Assembly: GCA_025351675.1 (NCBI GenBank)
Contig: JANXVK010000411.1
Span: 1 to 28,677 of the forward strand
Reading direction: 5' to 3'
DNA: 28,677 bases
Origin: Rhizobacter sp.
GTDB taxonomy: Bacteria; Pseudomonadota; Gammaproteobacteria; Burkholderiales; Burkholderiaceae_C
Part shown: piece after piece, positions 15,859-24,234 of the stretch
Layout: each line of letters opens with the position of its first letter
How positions within the stretch are numbered: the first letter of the stretch is position 1
Position numbers and translations under genes: made by a program
Notes under the pieces: generated by a model
The model's database searches: none
Told to the model about the DNA's origin: nothing
The model's input: the letters and a program-made list of their open reading frames with translations, nothing else

Positions 15859-16062
15859 CTACGTTTTGGGCGGCGGCAGGCCGGTGAGCTGGTCCCACTC
15901 CGACGGCGACATGTCGATCTCGCTGACCTCGGGCTTGCGTTCCTCCAGGCCGCGCCGCCGGTCGCGCTGGCCGGGCGGCAGCGCAAGGTCGCGGTGCCGG
16001 CGGTCGGCACCGGCACGCCGGTCGTTCGCCGGCGGCGCCGGCTTGGTGTTGCGCTTGTTCAT
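15859..16062 (-). CDS. Small Arg-rich hypothetical protein
   Basis: The 67-residue protein is strongly basic at the N-terminus, with DRRAGADRRHRD and QRDRRRGLEERKPEV, and ends with a conserved-looking acidic patch SEIDMSPSEWDQLTGLPPP. The two-part layout, and the fact that the C-terminal part is not simple low complexity, suggest a real gene. I do not recognise a named family. It has no Shine-Dalgarno; a -10-like TAGAAT lies only 9 bases before the ATG, so a leaderless message is possible. It is the last gene of the dehydratase/DUF2164 cluster, 39 bases after DUF2164. Confidence 0.55.
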   Translation of the reverse strand: MNKRNTKPAPPANDRRAGADRRHRDLALPPGQRDRRRGLEERKPEVSEIDMSPSEWDQLTGLPPPKT

Positions 16063-16071
16063 GTCGGGTTT

Positions 16072-16077
16072 ATTCTA
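16072..16077 (-). promoter_or_regulatory. Possible -10 box for a near-leaderless small-protein transcript
   Basis: TAGAAT on the minus strand (16072-16077) stands 9 bases before the ATG at 16062, so a transcript starting from it would have almost no leader. No -35 box at proper spacing is visible, hence the low confidence. Confidence 0.25.
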
Positions 16078-16101
16078 GGCAGGCCCGGGGCTGCGTGCCG
16101 A

Positions 16102-16365
16102 TCAAGGCCTCTTGCGTTGCTTGTGCCAGTGCGTGAACTCGTGCTCGTGGCACTCGATGTCGACCTCGGTCGCGCGCGCGATCAGGCGCTCCTGCACCGT
16201 GGCCATCGCCTGGTTGTAGACGCTCGGGGCGATTTCCTCGAGAAAAAAGTGCAGCAGCGCGGCGGCCTGGATGTTGCCGATTCGAGTGACGAGGTTTTCC
16301 TGGTGGTAGCGCTCGATCGAGGCGATCGCCGCAGCGCGGGATTCCTTGCTGAGTTGGATGGTCAT
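16102..16365 (-). CDS. DUF2164 family protein
   Basis: The 87-residue protein matches the DUF2164 pattern: IQLSKESRAAAIASIERY, LVTRIGNIQAAALLHFFLEEIAPSVYNQA and VQERLIARATEVDIE, ending HEFTHWHKQ. It is probably a small helical cytosolic protein; no biochemical role is established for the family as far as I know. AAGGG 6 bases upstream supports the ATG at 16365. It lies between the dehydratase and the small Arg-rich gene on the same strand. Confidence 0.85.
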   Translation of the reverse strand: MTIQLSKESRAAAIASIERYHQENLVTRIGNIQAAALLHFFLEEIAPSVYNQAMATVQERLIARATEVDIECHEHEFTHWHKQRKRP

Positions 16366-16374
16366 CGGTGCCCT

Positions 16375-16464
16375 TCAGGTGGGATTGGCGCGCCACGCGG
16401 CGATCGCCGGAGCCAGCGTGTGTGCGCCACGAAAGACGCCGCCGCCGAGCATCAGCAGGTGCAC
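16375..16464 (-). CDS. Possible 29-residue small ORF between the dehydratase and DUF2164 genes
   Basis: A GTG at 16464 preceded by GAGGGG opens a 29-codon frame (VHLLMLGGGVFRGAHTLAP, then AIAAWRANPT) that ends 9 bases before the DUF2164 start. Good start-site spacing and tight packing are the only evidence. It has no homologue I recognise, and could equally be the remnant of a gene end. Confidence 0.22.
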   Translation of the reverse strand: MHLLMLGGGVFRGAHTLAPAIAAWRANPT

Positions 16465-16474
16465 GGCAGGCCCC

Positions 16475-17422
16475 TCAATTCAGCGTCGCCGGATCGACGT
16501 TCGCGCCGCACACGATCAGCACCACGCGCTCGCCCGCGCGCGGCCGCACGACGCCGCTCTGCAGCGCCGCCAGCGGCAACGCGGCGGCGGGCTCGACGGC
16601 GAGCTTCAGCTCGGCCCACATGAAACGCTGCGCGGCGCGGATCGCGTCGTCGGTGAGCAGCTCGGCCTGTGCGACGTGCTGTTGCGTCACCTCCCACGCG
16701 ATGCGCCCGATGCGGCGCGCACCGAGCGAATCGGCGGCGATGCCGCTGACCGCCACGTCGACCGGCACACCGGCCTCGCGGGCGCGGCAGAGCGTGGGCG
16801 CGAGCGCGGGTTCGAGGCCGATCACGCGGGTGCGGCCGGCGAACCAGGCGGCGATGCCGGCGATCAGCCCGCCGCCACCGACGCTGACCAGCACCGAATC
16901 GGGCAGGCCGCCCAGTTGCATCTCGATCTCGCGCGCCAGCGTGCCGGCACCGGCGACGACCTCGGGCTGGTCGTAAGCATGCGTCATCAGCGCGCCGGTC
17001 TCGCGCTGGCGTGCCTCGCAGGCTTCGAGCGCTTCGGCATATGCATCGCCGGCGATCACCACCTTGGCGCCAAGCGCGGCCAGCCGCTCGCGTTTGGCCG
17101 GCGAACTCACGCTCGGCACGAACACTTCGGCGCGCACGCCGAGCGCGCGCGCGGCCAGCGCAGTCGCGATGCCGGCGTTGCCGCCCGAGGCGACGATCAC
17201 GCCGCCGGCCGGGATCGGGTTGGACAGCAGCCGGTTGAACATGCCGCGCGCCTTGAAGCAGCCTGAGCGTTGCAGGTGCTCGAGCTTGAGCCAGACCTCG
17301 AATGCCGGTGCGTCTGGCGGCAGGCCGAGGGCACTGCCCGGCAGCCGCCACAGCGGGGTTTCGTGGACGTGTGGCCTGATGCGCGCGGCGGCGGCTTCGA
17401 TGTCGGCAGGGGTGATGCTCAT
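16475..17422 (-). CDS. PLP-dependent L-serine/threonine dehydratase
   Basis: The 315-residue protein has the fold-type II PLP dehydratase layout. K57 in RSGCFKARG carries the cofactor, ASGGNAGIA at 78-86 is the substrate loop and [10 protein letters not shown] at 180-189 is the phosphate-binding glycine loop. The GNAG sequence resembles the serine dehydratase (SDS-like) branch more than IlvA, whose loop is usually GNHAQG. There is no C-terminal ACT domain, so it should be the catabolic, unregulated type that deaminates Ser or Thr to pyruvate or 2-oxobutyrate. It is the first gene of a minus-strand cluster and is divergent from gnd with 89 bases between them. Confidence 0.87.
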   Translation of the reverse strand: MSITPADIEAAAARIRPHVHETPLWRLPGSALGLPPDAPAFEVWLKLEHLQRSGCFKARGMFNRLLSNPIPAGGVIVASGGNAGIATALAARALGVRAEVFVPSVSSPAKRERLAALGAKVVIAGDAYAEALEACEARQRETGALMTHAYDQPEVVAGAGTLAREIEMQLGGLPDSVLVSVGGGGLIAGIAAWFAGRTRVIGLEPALAPTLCRAREAGVPVDVAVSGIAADSLGARRIGRIAWEVTQQHVAQAELLTDDAIRAAQRFMWAELKLAVEPAAALPLAALQSGVVRPRAGERVVLIVCGANVDPATLN

Positions 17423-17511
17423 GGGTCGGCGTTCGTGGCGTCGCGCAAGTATCGCGCGGCCGAACTACGATGCGCGATCCGCGCCGCGGGCGTGATCTGG
17501 AGCGACGAAGC

Positions 17512-18522
<1,011 letters not shown>

Positions 18523-18654
18523 GCGCGAACGGCCGCGCGCTGCGCCTTGCCGGCTCGACAAGCCCGCAGTTCTTGCGCATGATGCGACGAGCCTGAATCC
18601 GACCCGAGCGCGCTTCGTGTCGCCGGCAGCAGGCCCATCAATGGGGAGCGTCAC

Positions 18655-19176
18655 ATGAGCCGATTGATTCAGCTGTGGGCCACGGTCGCGCTGAGCGCCG
18701 CCGTCGGGGCGTGCGCGACCAACGAGCCGCCGAAGACGGGACGACGGGACGCGGCGATGACTCCTGCGACCGCGCCCGCCGCGTGCGGCAGCAACGTGAC
18801 GGATGTGAAGATCAAGGACATCACGATCGTCTCGGCCACCCAAGCCGCGATCAAGGTCGAACGCAAGGTCAAGATAGGCAAGAACAAGGCTGGCGCGAAC
18901 TGGAAGCTCCAGACCGCAGGCTATGTGTTCGCTACAGTGGGCGTGGTCGTCGACACACCGCCATCCGGCCCGGTGGCGTCGTACACCAACGGAAGTGACG
19001 AGTTCGGCTGGTGCTTCGATTCCAGCGTCGAGTCCGACTGGAAGTACACGGTCTACTTTCGTGCAACCGCGACCCCGAATGTGACGTGGAAGTGCGATCC
19101 AATGATCGCCAACTACGGCGGAGAGAGCGTCTCGATATTGGCAGAGTCGATCGTGTTGTGCTCGGTCGTGCCATGA
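18655..19176 (+). CDS. Hypothetical lipoprotein
   Basis: The 173-residue protein has a lipoprotein signal peptide (MSRLIQLWATVALSAAVGAC, lipidation at C20), so it should be anchored in the membrane facing the periplasm. The mature part is rich in beta-prone Thr/Val/Lys stretches such as KIKDITIVSATQAAIKVERK, with Cys44, Cys119, Cys146 and Cys168 that could form disulfides. I recognise no family. GGGGAG 8 bases upstream supports the ATG. It lies 132 bases after gnd and converges with the large cyclase gene. Confidence 0.7.
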   Translation: MSRLIQLWATVALSAAVGACATNEPPKTGRRDAAMTPATAPAACGSNVTDVKIKDITIVSATQAAIKVERKVKIGKNKAGANWKLQTAGYVFATVGVVVDTPPSGPVASYTNGSDEFGWCFDSSVESDWKYTVYFRATATPNVTWKCDPMIANYGGESVSILAESIVLCSVVP

Positions 19177-19214
19177 CCGGAATCACGGCGCAGTGACGCC
19201 GCGCCCATCGGCTC

Positions 19215-22139
19215 TCACACCACCGCGTTGAACAACTGGCGCGTCCGCCCCAGCGCTTGCCCGAACTCGGAGTTTGGGCCGACGTCCGGCAACTCGCCGG
19301 CCAACGCCGAGGCTTGGGCCAGCGCGCCTTCGGCCGCGGCTGCGTTCCGGGCGCGGTGTTCGGTTTCGGCGCGTGCGCACAGCAGAATGCCCAAGCTGAC
19401 GCGGTCGGAGGCTGCGCGCAAGCGCGCTTCGCCGAGGTCAAGGCAGATCCGTCCTTCGTCGGTTTTGCCCTCCCGGGCATGCAGGAGCCCGAGGTAGGTC
19501 AGGAACTGCCCTTCGGAGCGACGGTCGCCGAGGTCGCGCGCAATCGCAAGGGCCGACTCGTGATACGCGCGGGCCGCCGCGGGTTGCCCGAGGGCTTCGG
19601 CGACCAGCCCCAGATTGCACTGCACGATCGACGACAGGCGCACGTGGCCCAGTTCCAGCGCCGTCGACAGCGTCGCTTCGAGTTCGGCCCGGGCTTCGCC
19701 GGGGCGCCCCTCCGCGAAGTGCAGCAGCCCCAGATTGCAGCGCGCGTTGGCCTCCCACTGTCGGTCGCCCATTTCGCGCGCAATGGCGATCGCTCGCGCG
19801 AAGAGCGGCCTCGCCTCGGCCGACTTGCCTTGGCCACTGAGAAACTGCGCCAGGTTGCCGGCGGAGCCGCCTTCCCAGCGGCGTTCACCGGCCGCCTGCG
19901 CGATCCGGAGCGCGCGCTCGTAGTACGAGCGGGCCTCGGCAAAGCGACCGACCGAGTCGCAGAACGTCGCAAACGCATTGAAGACCGCGCATTCGAGCGC
20001 CACGTCGCCCAGCCCGTCGGCAGCCCGCAGCCCTTTCTCGAACGAGCGCTCTGCCGCGTCGATCGCACCACTCTGCACCTGCAACGACGCCAGCGCATGC
20101 AGTGCCCGCGCTTCGGCATTGCGGTTGCCTAGCGCCTGCGCGTTCGACTGAGCCGCCGACAGATGGCGCATCGCGTCGTCGATCGGCCCGCAAAAAAAGA
20201 GCGCCAGGCCGCGCGTCAGCTCGGCTTCGAGAAGCGCCTCGCCCTCGATGCCCGGGATCGCCTGAACCGCTTGCGCCACGTTCGCCCAGTAGCGAAACGG
20301 GCCGTACTGCCACGTCCGTCGCCACGCCGCTCTGAGCGCCTTCGACGCGACCGCGGCATCGCCGCGATCGGTCGCGCGCCGGCACGCGGCGGCGAGGTTG
20401 TCGAGGTCGGCGCGCGAGCGGAGCTCGGTGCGATCCGCTCCCGGCGAGGCGAAGAAGGTGCCGTGGCGCTGCTCGGCCAGGATCAGCATCGCCGGCCCGC
20501 TGCCGGCAAAGCGGCCTTCGGTCCGCAGATGCTCCGCTGCGTACTCGCGCACGCTTTCGAACAGATCGAACCGGTCGCCCGCCAACTGCCGGACGAAGCT
20601 CTTGTCGATCAGCCATTGCGTGACGTCGGTCGATGCGGGCGGGTCGGCGCCGACACACGAGAGGTCGAGCACGCCTTGGGCCGACGCGAGCGTGAAGCCG
20701 CCCTCGAACACCGAGAGTTGCGCCAGCGCAGCCCGTTCGGGCTCACTGAGCAGTTCCCACGACCAATCGAATGCCGCGCGTAGCGTGGCTTGGCGGTCGT
20801 GCCGCCCGGCACGCGAGCGCAACACGTCGAAGCGCTCGTGCATGCGCGCGAGCAGCGCTTGCGGCGCCATCACGCGCACCCGCGCCGCCGCCAACTCGAT
20901 CGCCAGCGGCAAACCGTCGAGCACCTTCACGAGTTGCCTGACGGCGCTCACGTCGTCGGCGCTGGGCGCATACCCCTGCCGCGCGGCTTCGGCGCGCCGC
21001 AGGAACAGGGTGACCGCGTCATCGGCGGGCAAAGGGTCGAGCGCCAGCGTTTCCTCCCCGACGATCCCCAGCACCTCCCGCGTCGTCACCAGAAAACGCG
21101 CCAGCGGCGCGCGGTCGAGCCAGCGACCGAGCGTTGCTTCGGCGAAGCGCGCCACCTGCTCGAAGTTGTCGAGGATCACCAAGCACCGACCGCGCCCGGC
21201 GATCGCGTGGGCGAGCTGCACGACCGGGTCGGTCTTGCCGAGCGGTACGTCGAGGCCTTGGGCCACCGCGAAGTGGATTCCGTCGACAGTGCGCGCCTGC
21301 GACAGATCGCAGAACCAGACGCCGCCGGGATAGTCGCCGAGCCAGGCCCACGCGAATCGCGTGACCAGCCGGGTCTTGCCGGTGCCGCCCATGCCGAGCA
21401 CCGAGACCAGCCGCGCGCCGTCGTCGAACTTCTGCGCCAGCCATTGCAGCGGCTGCTGGCGGCCGACGAAGCTGTCGCGTTCGGCGGGCACGCTGTGGCG
21501 CACCTTGCGCACCGGCTGCCAGAGATCGCCTTGGCGCATCACGCGATAGACCTTCGCGGCGTCGGGCGGGGCGGTGAACGGGGCGGTGCCGGTATCACCG
21601 ATCTCGAACAGCTCGACCGGATCGGCCACGCCGTGCAGGCGCCAGTGGCCGTGCGACACGACGCGCTGCGGCGTGTCCTGAGGCCCGACGCGCTGCGTCA
21701 CCACGCCCAGTGCGAGCCGGGCATCGGCGCTGAGCAGCGTCTGCCCGCCCAGCGCCACCGACATCACCCGCGCGGCGATCGGTAGCGCGATGCCGTGGAC
21801 CTCGACCGGCTTGGCGCCGCGCGCCACGTCGTCGGGCGGATTCGGCCGCAGGCTCACCGGGCCGACGTGGATGCCGGCGCGTGCCTTGAACGGCAGTTTG
21901 CGCGCCGCGAGGGCGCGGTGATACGCGAGCGCGTAGCCGACCGCGTCGCTCACGTCGTCGAACAGCAGCAGCATGCCGTCGGTCTTGTCGATCTCGCGGC
22001 CGCGCCATGGCGGCAACAGGTCGCGCGCGACACGGTCGTGCAGGGTCCAAAGCGCGGCCGTCGCCGCGTCGCCGAGCTGTTCGGTCAGCTTGGTGCTGTC
22101 GACGATGTCGGTCAGCAGCAGTGCGCGCAGGGTCGGCAT
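19215..22139 (-). CDS. Class III nucleotide cyclase-like domain / STAND ATPase / TPR signalling protein
   Basis: The 974-residue protein has three parts. Residues 1-180 resemble a class III adenylate/guanylate cyclase: LLTDIVDSTKLTE (metal Asp D11), EIDKTDGMLLLF (Lys52, Asp54) and AGIHVGPV. The segment that should read VNxAARL reads LPIAARV, so the transition-state Asn is Pro120. Residues about 220-560 form a STAND/NB-ARC-type ATPase with FVGRQ, Walker A GMGGTGKT (249-256) and Walker B CLVILDN (319-325), then GLPLAIELAAARV and a winged-helix-like region. Residues about 590-950 are TPR-like repeats (ARSYYERALRIAQ, ARPLFARAIAIAREMGD and similar). Such proteins are cytosolic sensors that couple ligand or partner binding to signalling. 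With the altered Asn, cyclase activity is doubtful. It is monocistronic, with no clear ribosome-binding site and a large hairpin in its leader. Confidence 0.85.
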   Translation of the reverse strand: MPTLRALLLTDIVDSTKLTEQLGDAATAALWTLHDRVARDLLPPWRGREIDKTDGMLLLFDDVSDAVGYALAYHRALAARKLPFKARAGIHVGPVSLRPNPPDDVARGAKPVEVHGIALPIAARVMSVALGGQTLLSADARLALGVVTQRVGPQDTPQRVVSHGHWRLHGVADPVELFEIGDTGTAPFTAPPDAAKVYRVMRQGDLWQPVRKVRHSVPAERDSFVGRQQPLQWLAQKFDDGARLVSVLGMGGTGKTRLVTRFAWAWLGDYPGGVWFCDLSQARTVDGIHFAVAQGLDVPLGKTDPVVQLAHAIAGRGRCLVILDNFEQVARFAEATLGRWLDRAPLARFLVTTREVLGIVGEETLALDPLPADDAVTLFLRRAEAARQGYAPSADDVSAVRQLVKVLDGLPLAIELAAARVRVMAPQALLARMHERFDVLRSRAGRHDRQATLRAAFDWSWELLSEPERAALAQLSVFEGGFTLASAQGVLDLSCVGADPPASTDVTQWLIDKSFVRQLAGDRFDLFESVREYAAEHLRTEGRFAGSGPAMLILAEQRHGTFFASPGADRTELRSRADLDNLAAACRRATDRGDAAVASKALRAAWRRTWQYGPFRYWANVAQAVQAIPGIEGEALLEAELTRGLALFFCGPIDDAMRHLSAAQSNAQALGNRNAEARALHALASLQVQSGAIDAAERSFEKGLRAADGLGDVALECAVFNAFATFCDSVGRFAEARSYYERALRIAQAAGERRWEGGSAGNLAQFLSGQGKSAEARPLFARAIAIAREMGDRQWEANARCNLGLLHFAEGRPGEARAELEATLSTALELGHVRLSSIVQCNLGLVAEALGQPAAARAYHESALAIARDLGDRRSEGQFLTYLGLLHAREGKTDEGRICLDLGEARLRAASDRVSLGILLCARAETEHRARNAAAAEGALAQASALAGELPDVGPNSEFGQALGRTRQLFNAVV

Positions 22140-22161
22140 GGCAGCAGCGCGGCCCGGGTCA

Positions 22162-22210
22162 CGGGTTTGCCGGCGGGCAAGCCTGCCGCCGGCGGCGGCC
22201 GGGCAACCCG
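22162..22210 (-). other. Extended stem-loop in the leader of the cyclase-STAND gene
   Basis: GCCGGCGG (22169-22176) and CCGCCGGC (22186-22193) form an 8-base-pair stem, flanked by a second imperfect pairing of CGGGTTTGCC with GGGCAACCCG (about 22162-22171 and 22201-22210). On the minus strand this would fold in the mRNA shortly before the ATG at 22139. It may reduce translation or be a mobile palindromic repeat. The rest of the 237-base gap shows nothing else I can name. Confidence 0.35.
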
Positions 22211-22376
22211 AGCCGGCTGCATTCTAGGCCGTGGTCGTGTGACATCGATCTCCCTGCGCGGTGCATGTGGTCCGCCGCGCAGTTTAGTGTCGATATCGCG
22301 TGCGACGCATCCCTCAGGCGTTCGACATCGACGCCGCTCGCGCGCTGCGAGTCGACCGCGGCCGCGATGCGTCTGA

Positions 22377-23213
22377 TCAGCGTGCCGCTGGCAGAGCCAG
22401 CGCGAACAGCTCGTTGCGGTGGTGGATGCCCAGGCGCTCGAACGCGCGGTTGCGGTAGGTCTTGGCGGTCGCCGCCGAGACGCCGAGGTCGGCGCCGATG
22501 CCCTCGAACGTGAGCCCGCGCAGCAGCCGCTCGCAGACCGCGAGTTCGCGCGGCGTCAGCTGCGGGCAGAGTTGTTGAAGCCGTTGCGCCGGCGTGAGGT
22601 GCGCGCTGCCGAGCTCGATGTGGCGCTGCACGACCGCCAGCAGCGTGCCGGCGAAGTCGAGCACGGTGTCGAGCTCGCGCGTCGCGAAGCGCGGCTGGGC
22701 CCGGTGGCGGTAGAGGTTGACGGCAAGAAGTGCGTCGCGACGGTCGGCGCCTCTGTCGGCTGTTCCATCATCAGCGCGCTCCGCGCTGACGACCGAGAGC
22801 CGCTCGCTCAGCGAATGCGCCGCGTAGATCTGCTCGCGGTGCGCGCGGCCGAAGTCGTCGGCCAGGCAGTGCGTCATCACGCTGCGCGTGCCGCCCTGGC
22901 CGGCTTGCTCGCAGGCGTCGGCGAAGTGGGTGTCGTCGCGGTAGACGCCGCTGCGGTAGATGCGCCAGCAGTCGAGCGCGATGTCGGGCACGGCGTGGCT
23001 GGCCTGGGCAAAGAGTTGCGGCGGCTGGTCGTCCCAGACCCGGTAGATCGTCCACCACGCGACCGGCAGCGCGAGGTTCACTTCGGCCAACGCGCGGGTC
23101 GCGAAATCTTTGCGTGCGATGCAGCCGACGAGCGCGGCGCTCACGTCCCGCGCGGGCACGACCGGCGTGCGTGAGGGGATCGGCGAAACGGCGGGGACGG
23201 ACCAGACCTGCAT
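22377..23213 (-). CDS. LuxR-family transcriptional regulator
   Basis: The 278-residue protein ends in a LuxR/GerE helix-turn-helix at about 220-271: LTPRELAVCERLLRGLTFEGI, followed by VSAATAKTYRNRAFERLG and NELFALAL (written here in pieces). The N-terminal 200 residues contain no response-regulator receiver signature and no autoinducer-domain signature that I recognise; they are rich in Trp, Asp and Arg and may bind a small ligand. The true start is the ATG at 23213 (MQVWSVPA); the open frame continues to 23654, but that part is a shadow of the dioxygenase gene. It is divergent from the PhyH-like operon, with a 145-base gap that carries direct and inverted repeats, and so is the likely regulator of that operon. 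Confidence 0.83.
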   Translation of the reverse strand: MQVWSVPAVSPIPSRTPVVPARDVSAALVGCIARKDFATRALAEVNLALPVAWWTIYRVWDDQPPQLFAQASHAVPDIALDCWRIYRSGVYRDDTHFADACEQAGQGGTRSVMTHCLADDFGRAHREQIYAAHSLSERLSVVSAERADDGTADRGADRRDALLAVNLYRHRAQPRFATRELDTVLDFAGTLLAVVQRHIELGSAHLTPAQRLQQLCPQLTPRELAVCERLLRGLTFEGIGADLGVSAATAKTYRNRAFERLGIHHRNELFALALPAAR

Positions 23214-23230
23214 GGGTCGGACTGTCCGCC

Positions 23231-23309
23231 GCGCCGCGCCGCCCGGCAACCCGGGGGAACGCGCAGGCGCGTGTCCACTTCGCGGAGGACAGACAGCGCC
23301 GCGCCGCCC
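23231..23309. promoter_or_regulatory. Divergent regulatory region with direct and inverted repeats
   Basis: Within the LuxR/PhyH gap, GCGCCGCGCCGCCC occurs twice exactly (23231-23244 and 23296-23309), 65 bases apart start to start. Between the copies lies a perfect palindrome ACGCGC-AG-GCGCGT (23259-23272), a candidate site for the adjacent LuxR-type regulator. The sequence is GC-rich, so chance matches are possible. Confidence 0.38.
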
Positions 23310-23358
23310 ACCTACGCTGCGCCCGGACCACCACCGCGCTACGACCGGAGACTGCCTC

Positions 23359-24198
23359 ATGAACGCCCACCCACTCGCCGCCATCCCCGACGCCGACGTC
23401 GACGCCTTCTGGCGCGACGGCGTGATCTGCCTGCGCGGCCTGTTCGATGCCGACTGGATCGCGCACATGCGCGAGGCGGTCGAAGACGACCTCGCGCATC
23501 CCGGCCCGCTGGCGCGCGAGTACGCGACGAAGGCCGGCCAGCGCTTTCTCGGCGACATCGGCGCCTGGGCGGTCAAGCCCGGGCTGCGCAAGTACGTCGA
23601 GCAATCGCCCGCCGCCGAGATCGCGGCGCGCATGTTGCGGTCCCGCAAGGTCAACTTCCTCTACGACCAGCTGTTCGTCAAGGAGCCCGGCACGACCGCC
23701 GTCACGCCCTGGCACCAGGACGGGCCGTACTGGCCGGTCAAGGGCGACCAGATCCTGTCGATCTGGCTCGCGCTTGACGACGTCACGGTCGAATCGAGCG
23801 GGGTCGAGTACATCAAGGGCTCGCACCGCTGGGGCCGCGAGTTCCGGCCGATCCACTTCGGCGGCGACACCGAGGCCTACAAGATGATGGCCGGTGAAAT
23901 CCTGCCCGACATCAACGCCATGCGCGGCGAGCTCGACATCGTCAACTGGGACATGAAGGCCGGCGACTGCCTGCTGCACCATTGCATGACGGTGCACGGC
24001 GCCCCCGGCAACGCCAGCGCCACGCAGCGCCGTCGCGCCTACGCGACGCGCTGGACCGGCGACGACGTGGTCTACGCGCCGCGCCAAGGGCAGGCCAACA
24101 TCACGATCGACACGCCGACGTGTCTGCCCGGCGAGCCGATCGACTGTGCAGTATTTCCCCGGTTGTGGCCGCGGCCCGAAAACAGTTCACTTGCATAA
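23359..24198 (+). CDS. Phytanoyl-CoA dioxygenase (PhyH) family Fe(II)/2-oxoglutarate oxygenase
   Basis: The 279-residue protein has the PhyH double-stranded beta-helix layout. The iron-binding facial triad is H119 and D121 in PWHQDGPYW and H213 in MTVHGAPGNAS, with the 2-oxoglutarate-binding Arg in the RRRAYATRW segment about 11-13 residues later. Other family blocks are LYDQLFVKEPG, ILSIWLALDDVTVESSG and YIKGSHRWG. Family members hydroxylate diverse substrates, so phytanic acid is not implied. GGAG 8 bases before the ATG sits in a leader (GACCGGAGACTG) repeated before the next gene. It is the first gene of a three-gene operon with a binding protein and DUF3237. Confidence 0.9.
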   Translation: MNAHPLAAIPDADVDAFWRDGVICLRGLFDADWIAHMREAVEDDLAHPGPLAREYATKAGQRFLGDIGAWAVKPGLRKYVEQSPAAEIAARMLRSRKVNFLYDQLFVKEPGTTAVTPWHQDGPYWPVKGDQILSIWLALDDVTVESSGVEYIKGSHRWGREFRPIHFGGDTEAYKMMAGEILPDINAMRGELDIVNWDMKAGDCLLHHCMTVHGAPGNASATQRRRAYATRWTGDDVVYAPRQGQANITIDTPTCLPGEPIDCAVFPRLWPRPENSSLA

Positions 24199-24234
24199 CT
24201 ATTTGAAAAACAACAACCAGACCGGAGACTGTTC

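Noticed and set aside
15855..15876. GCCGCC/GGCGGC inverted repeat at the end of the small Arg-rich gene
   Set aside because: Only 6 base pairs, partly coding for a Pro run, and no T-run; not supportable as a terminator.
18523..18654. Possible gnd terminator or additional gene
   Set aside because: Only a 5-base GCGCG/CGCGC pairing near the stop and no credible open frame; nothing firm in this gap apart from the lipoprotein ribosome-binding site.
19177..19214. Convergent gap with a short CGGCG/CGCCG inverted repeat as a bidirectional terminator
   Set aside because: The stem is only 5 base pairs with no T-run on either strand, too weak in such GC-rich sequence.
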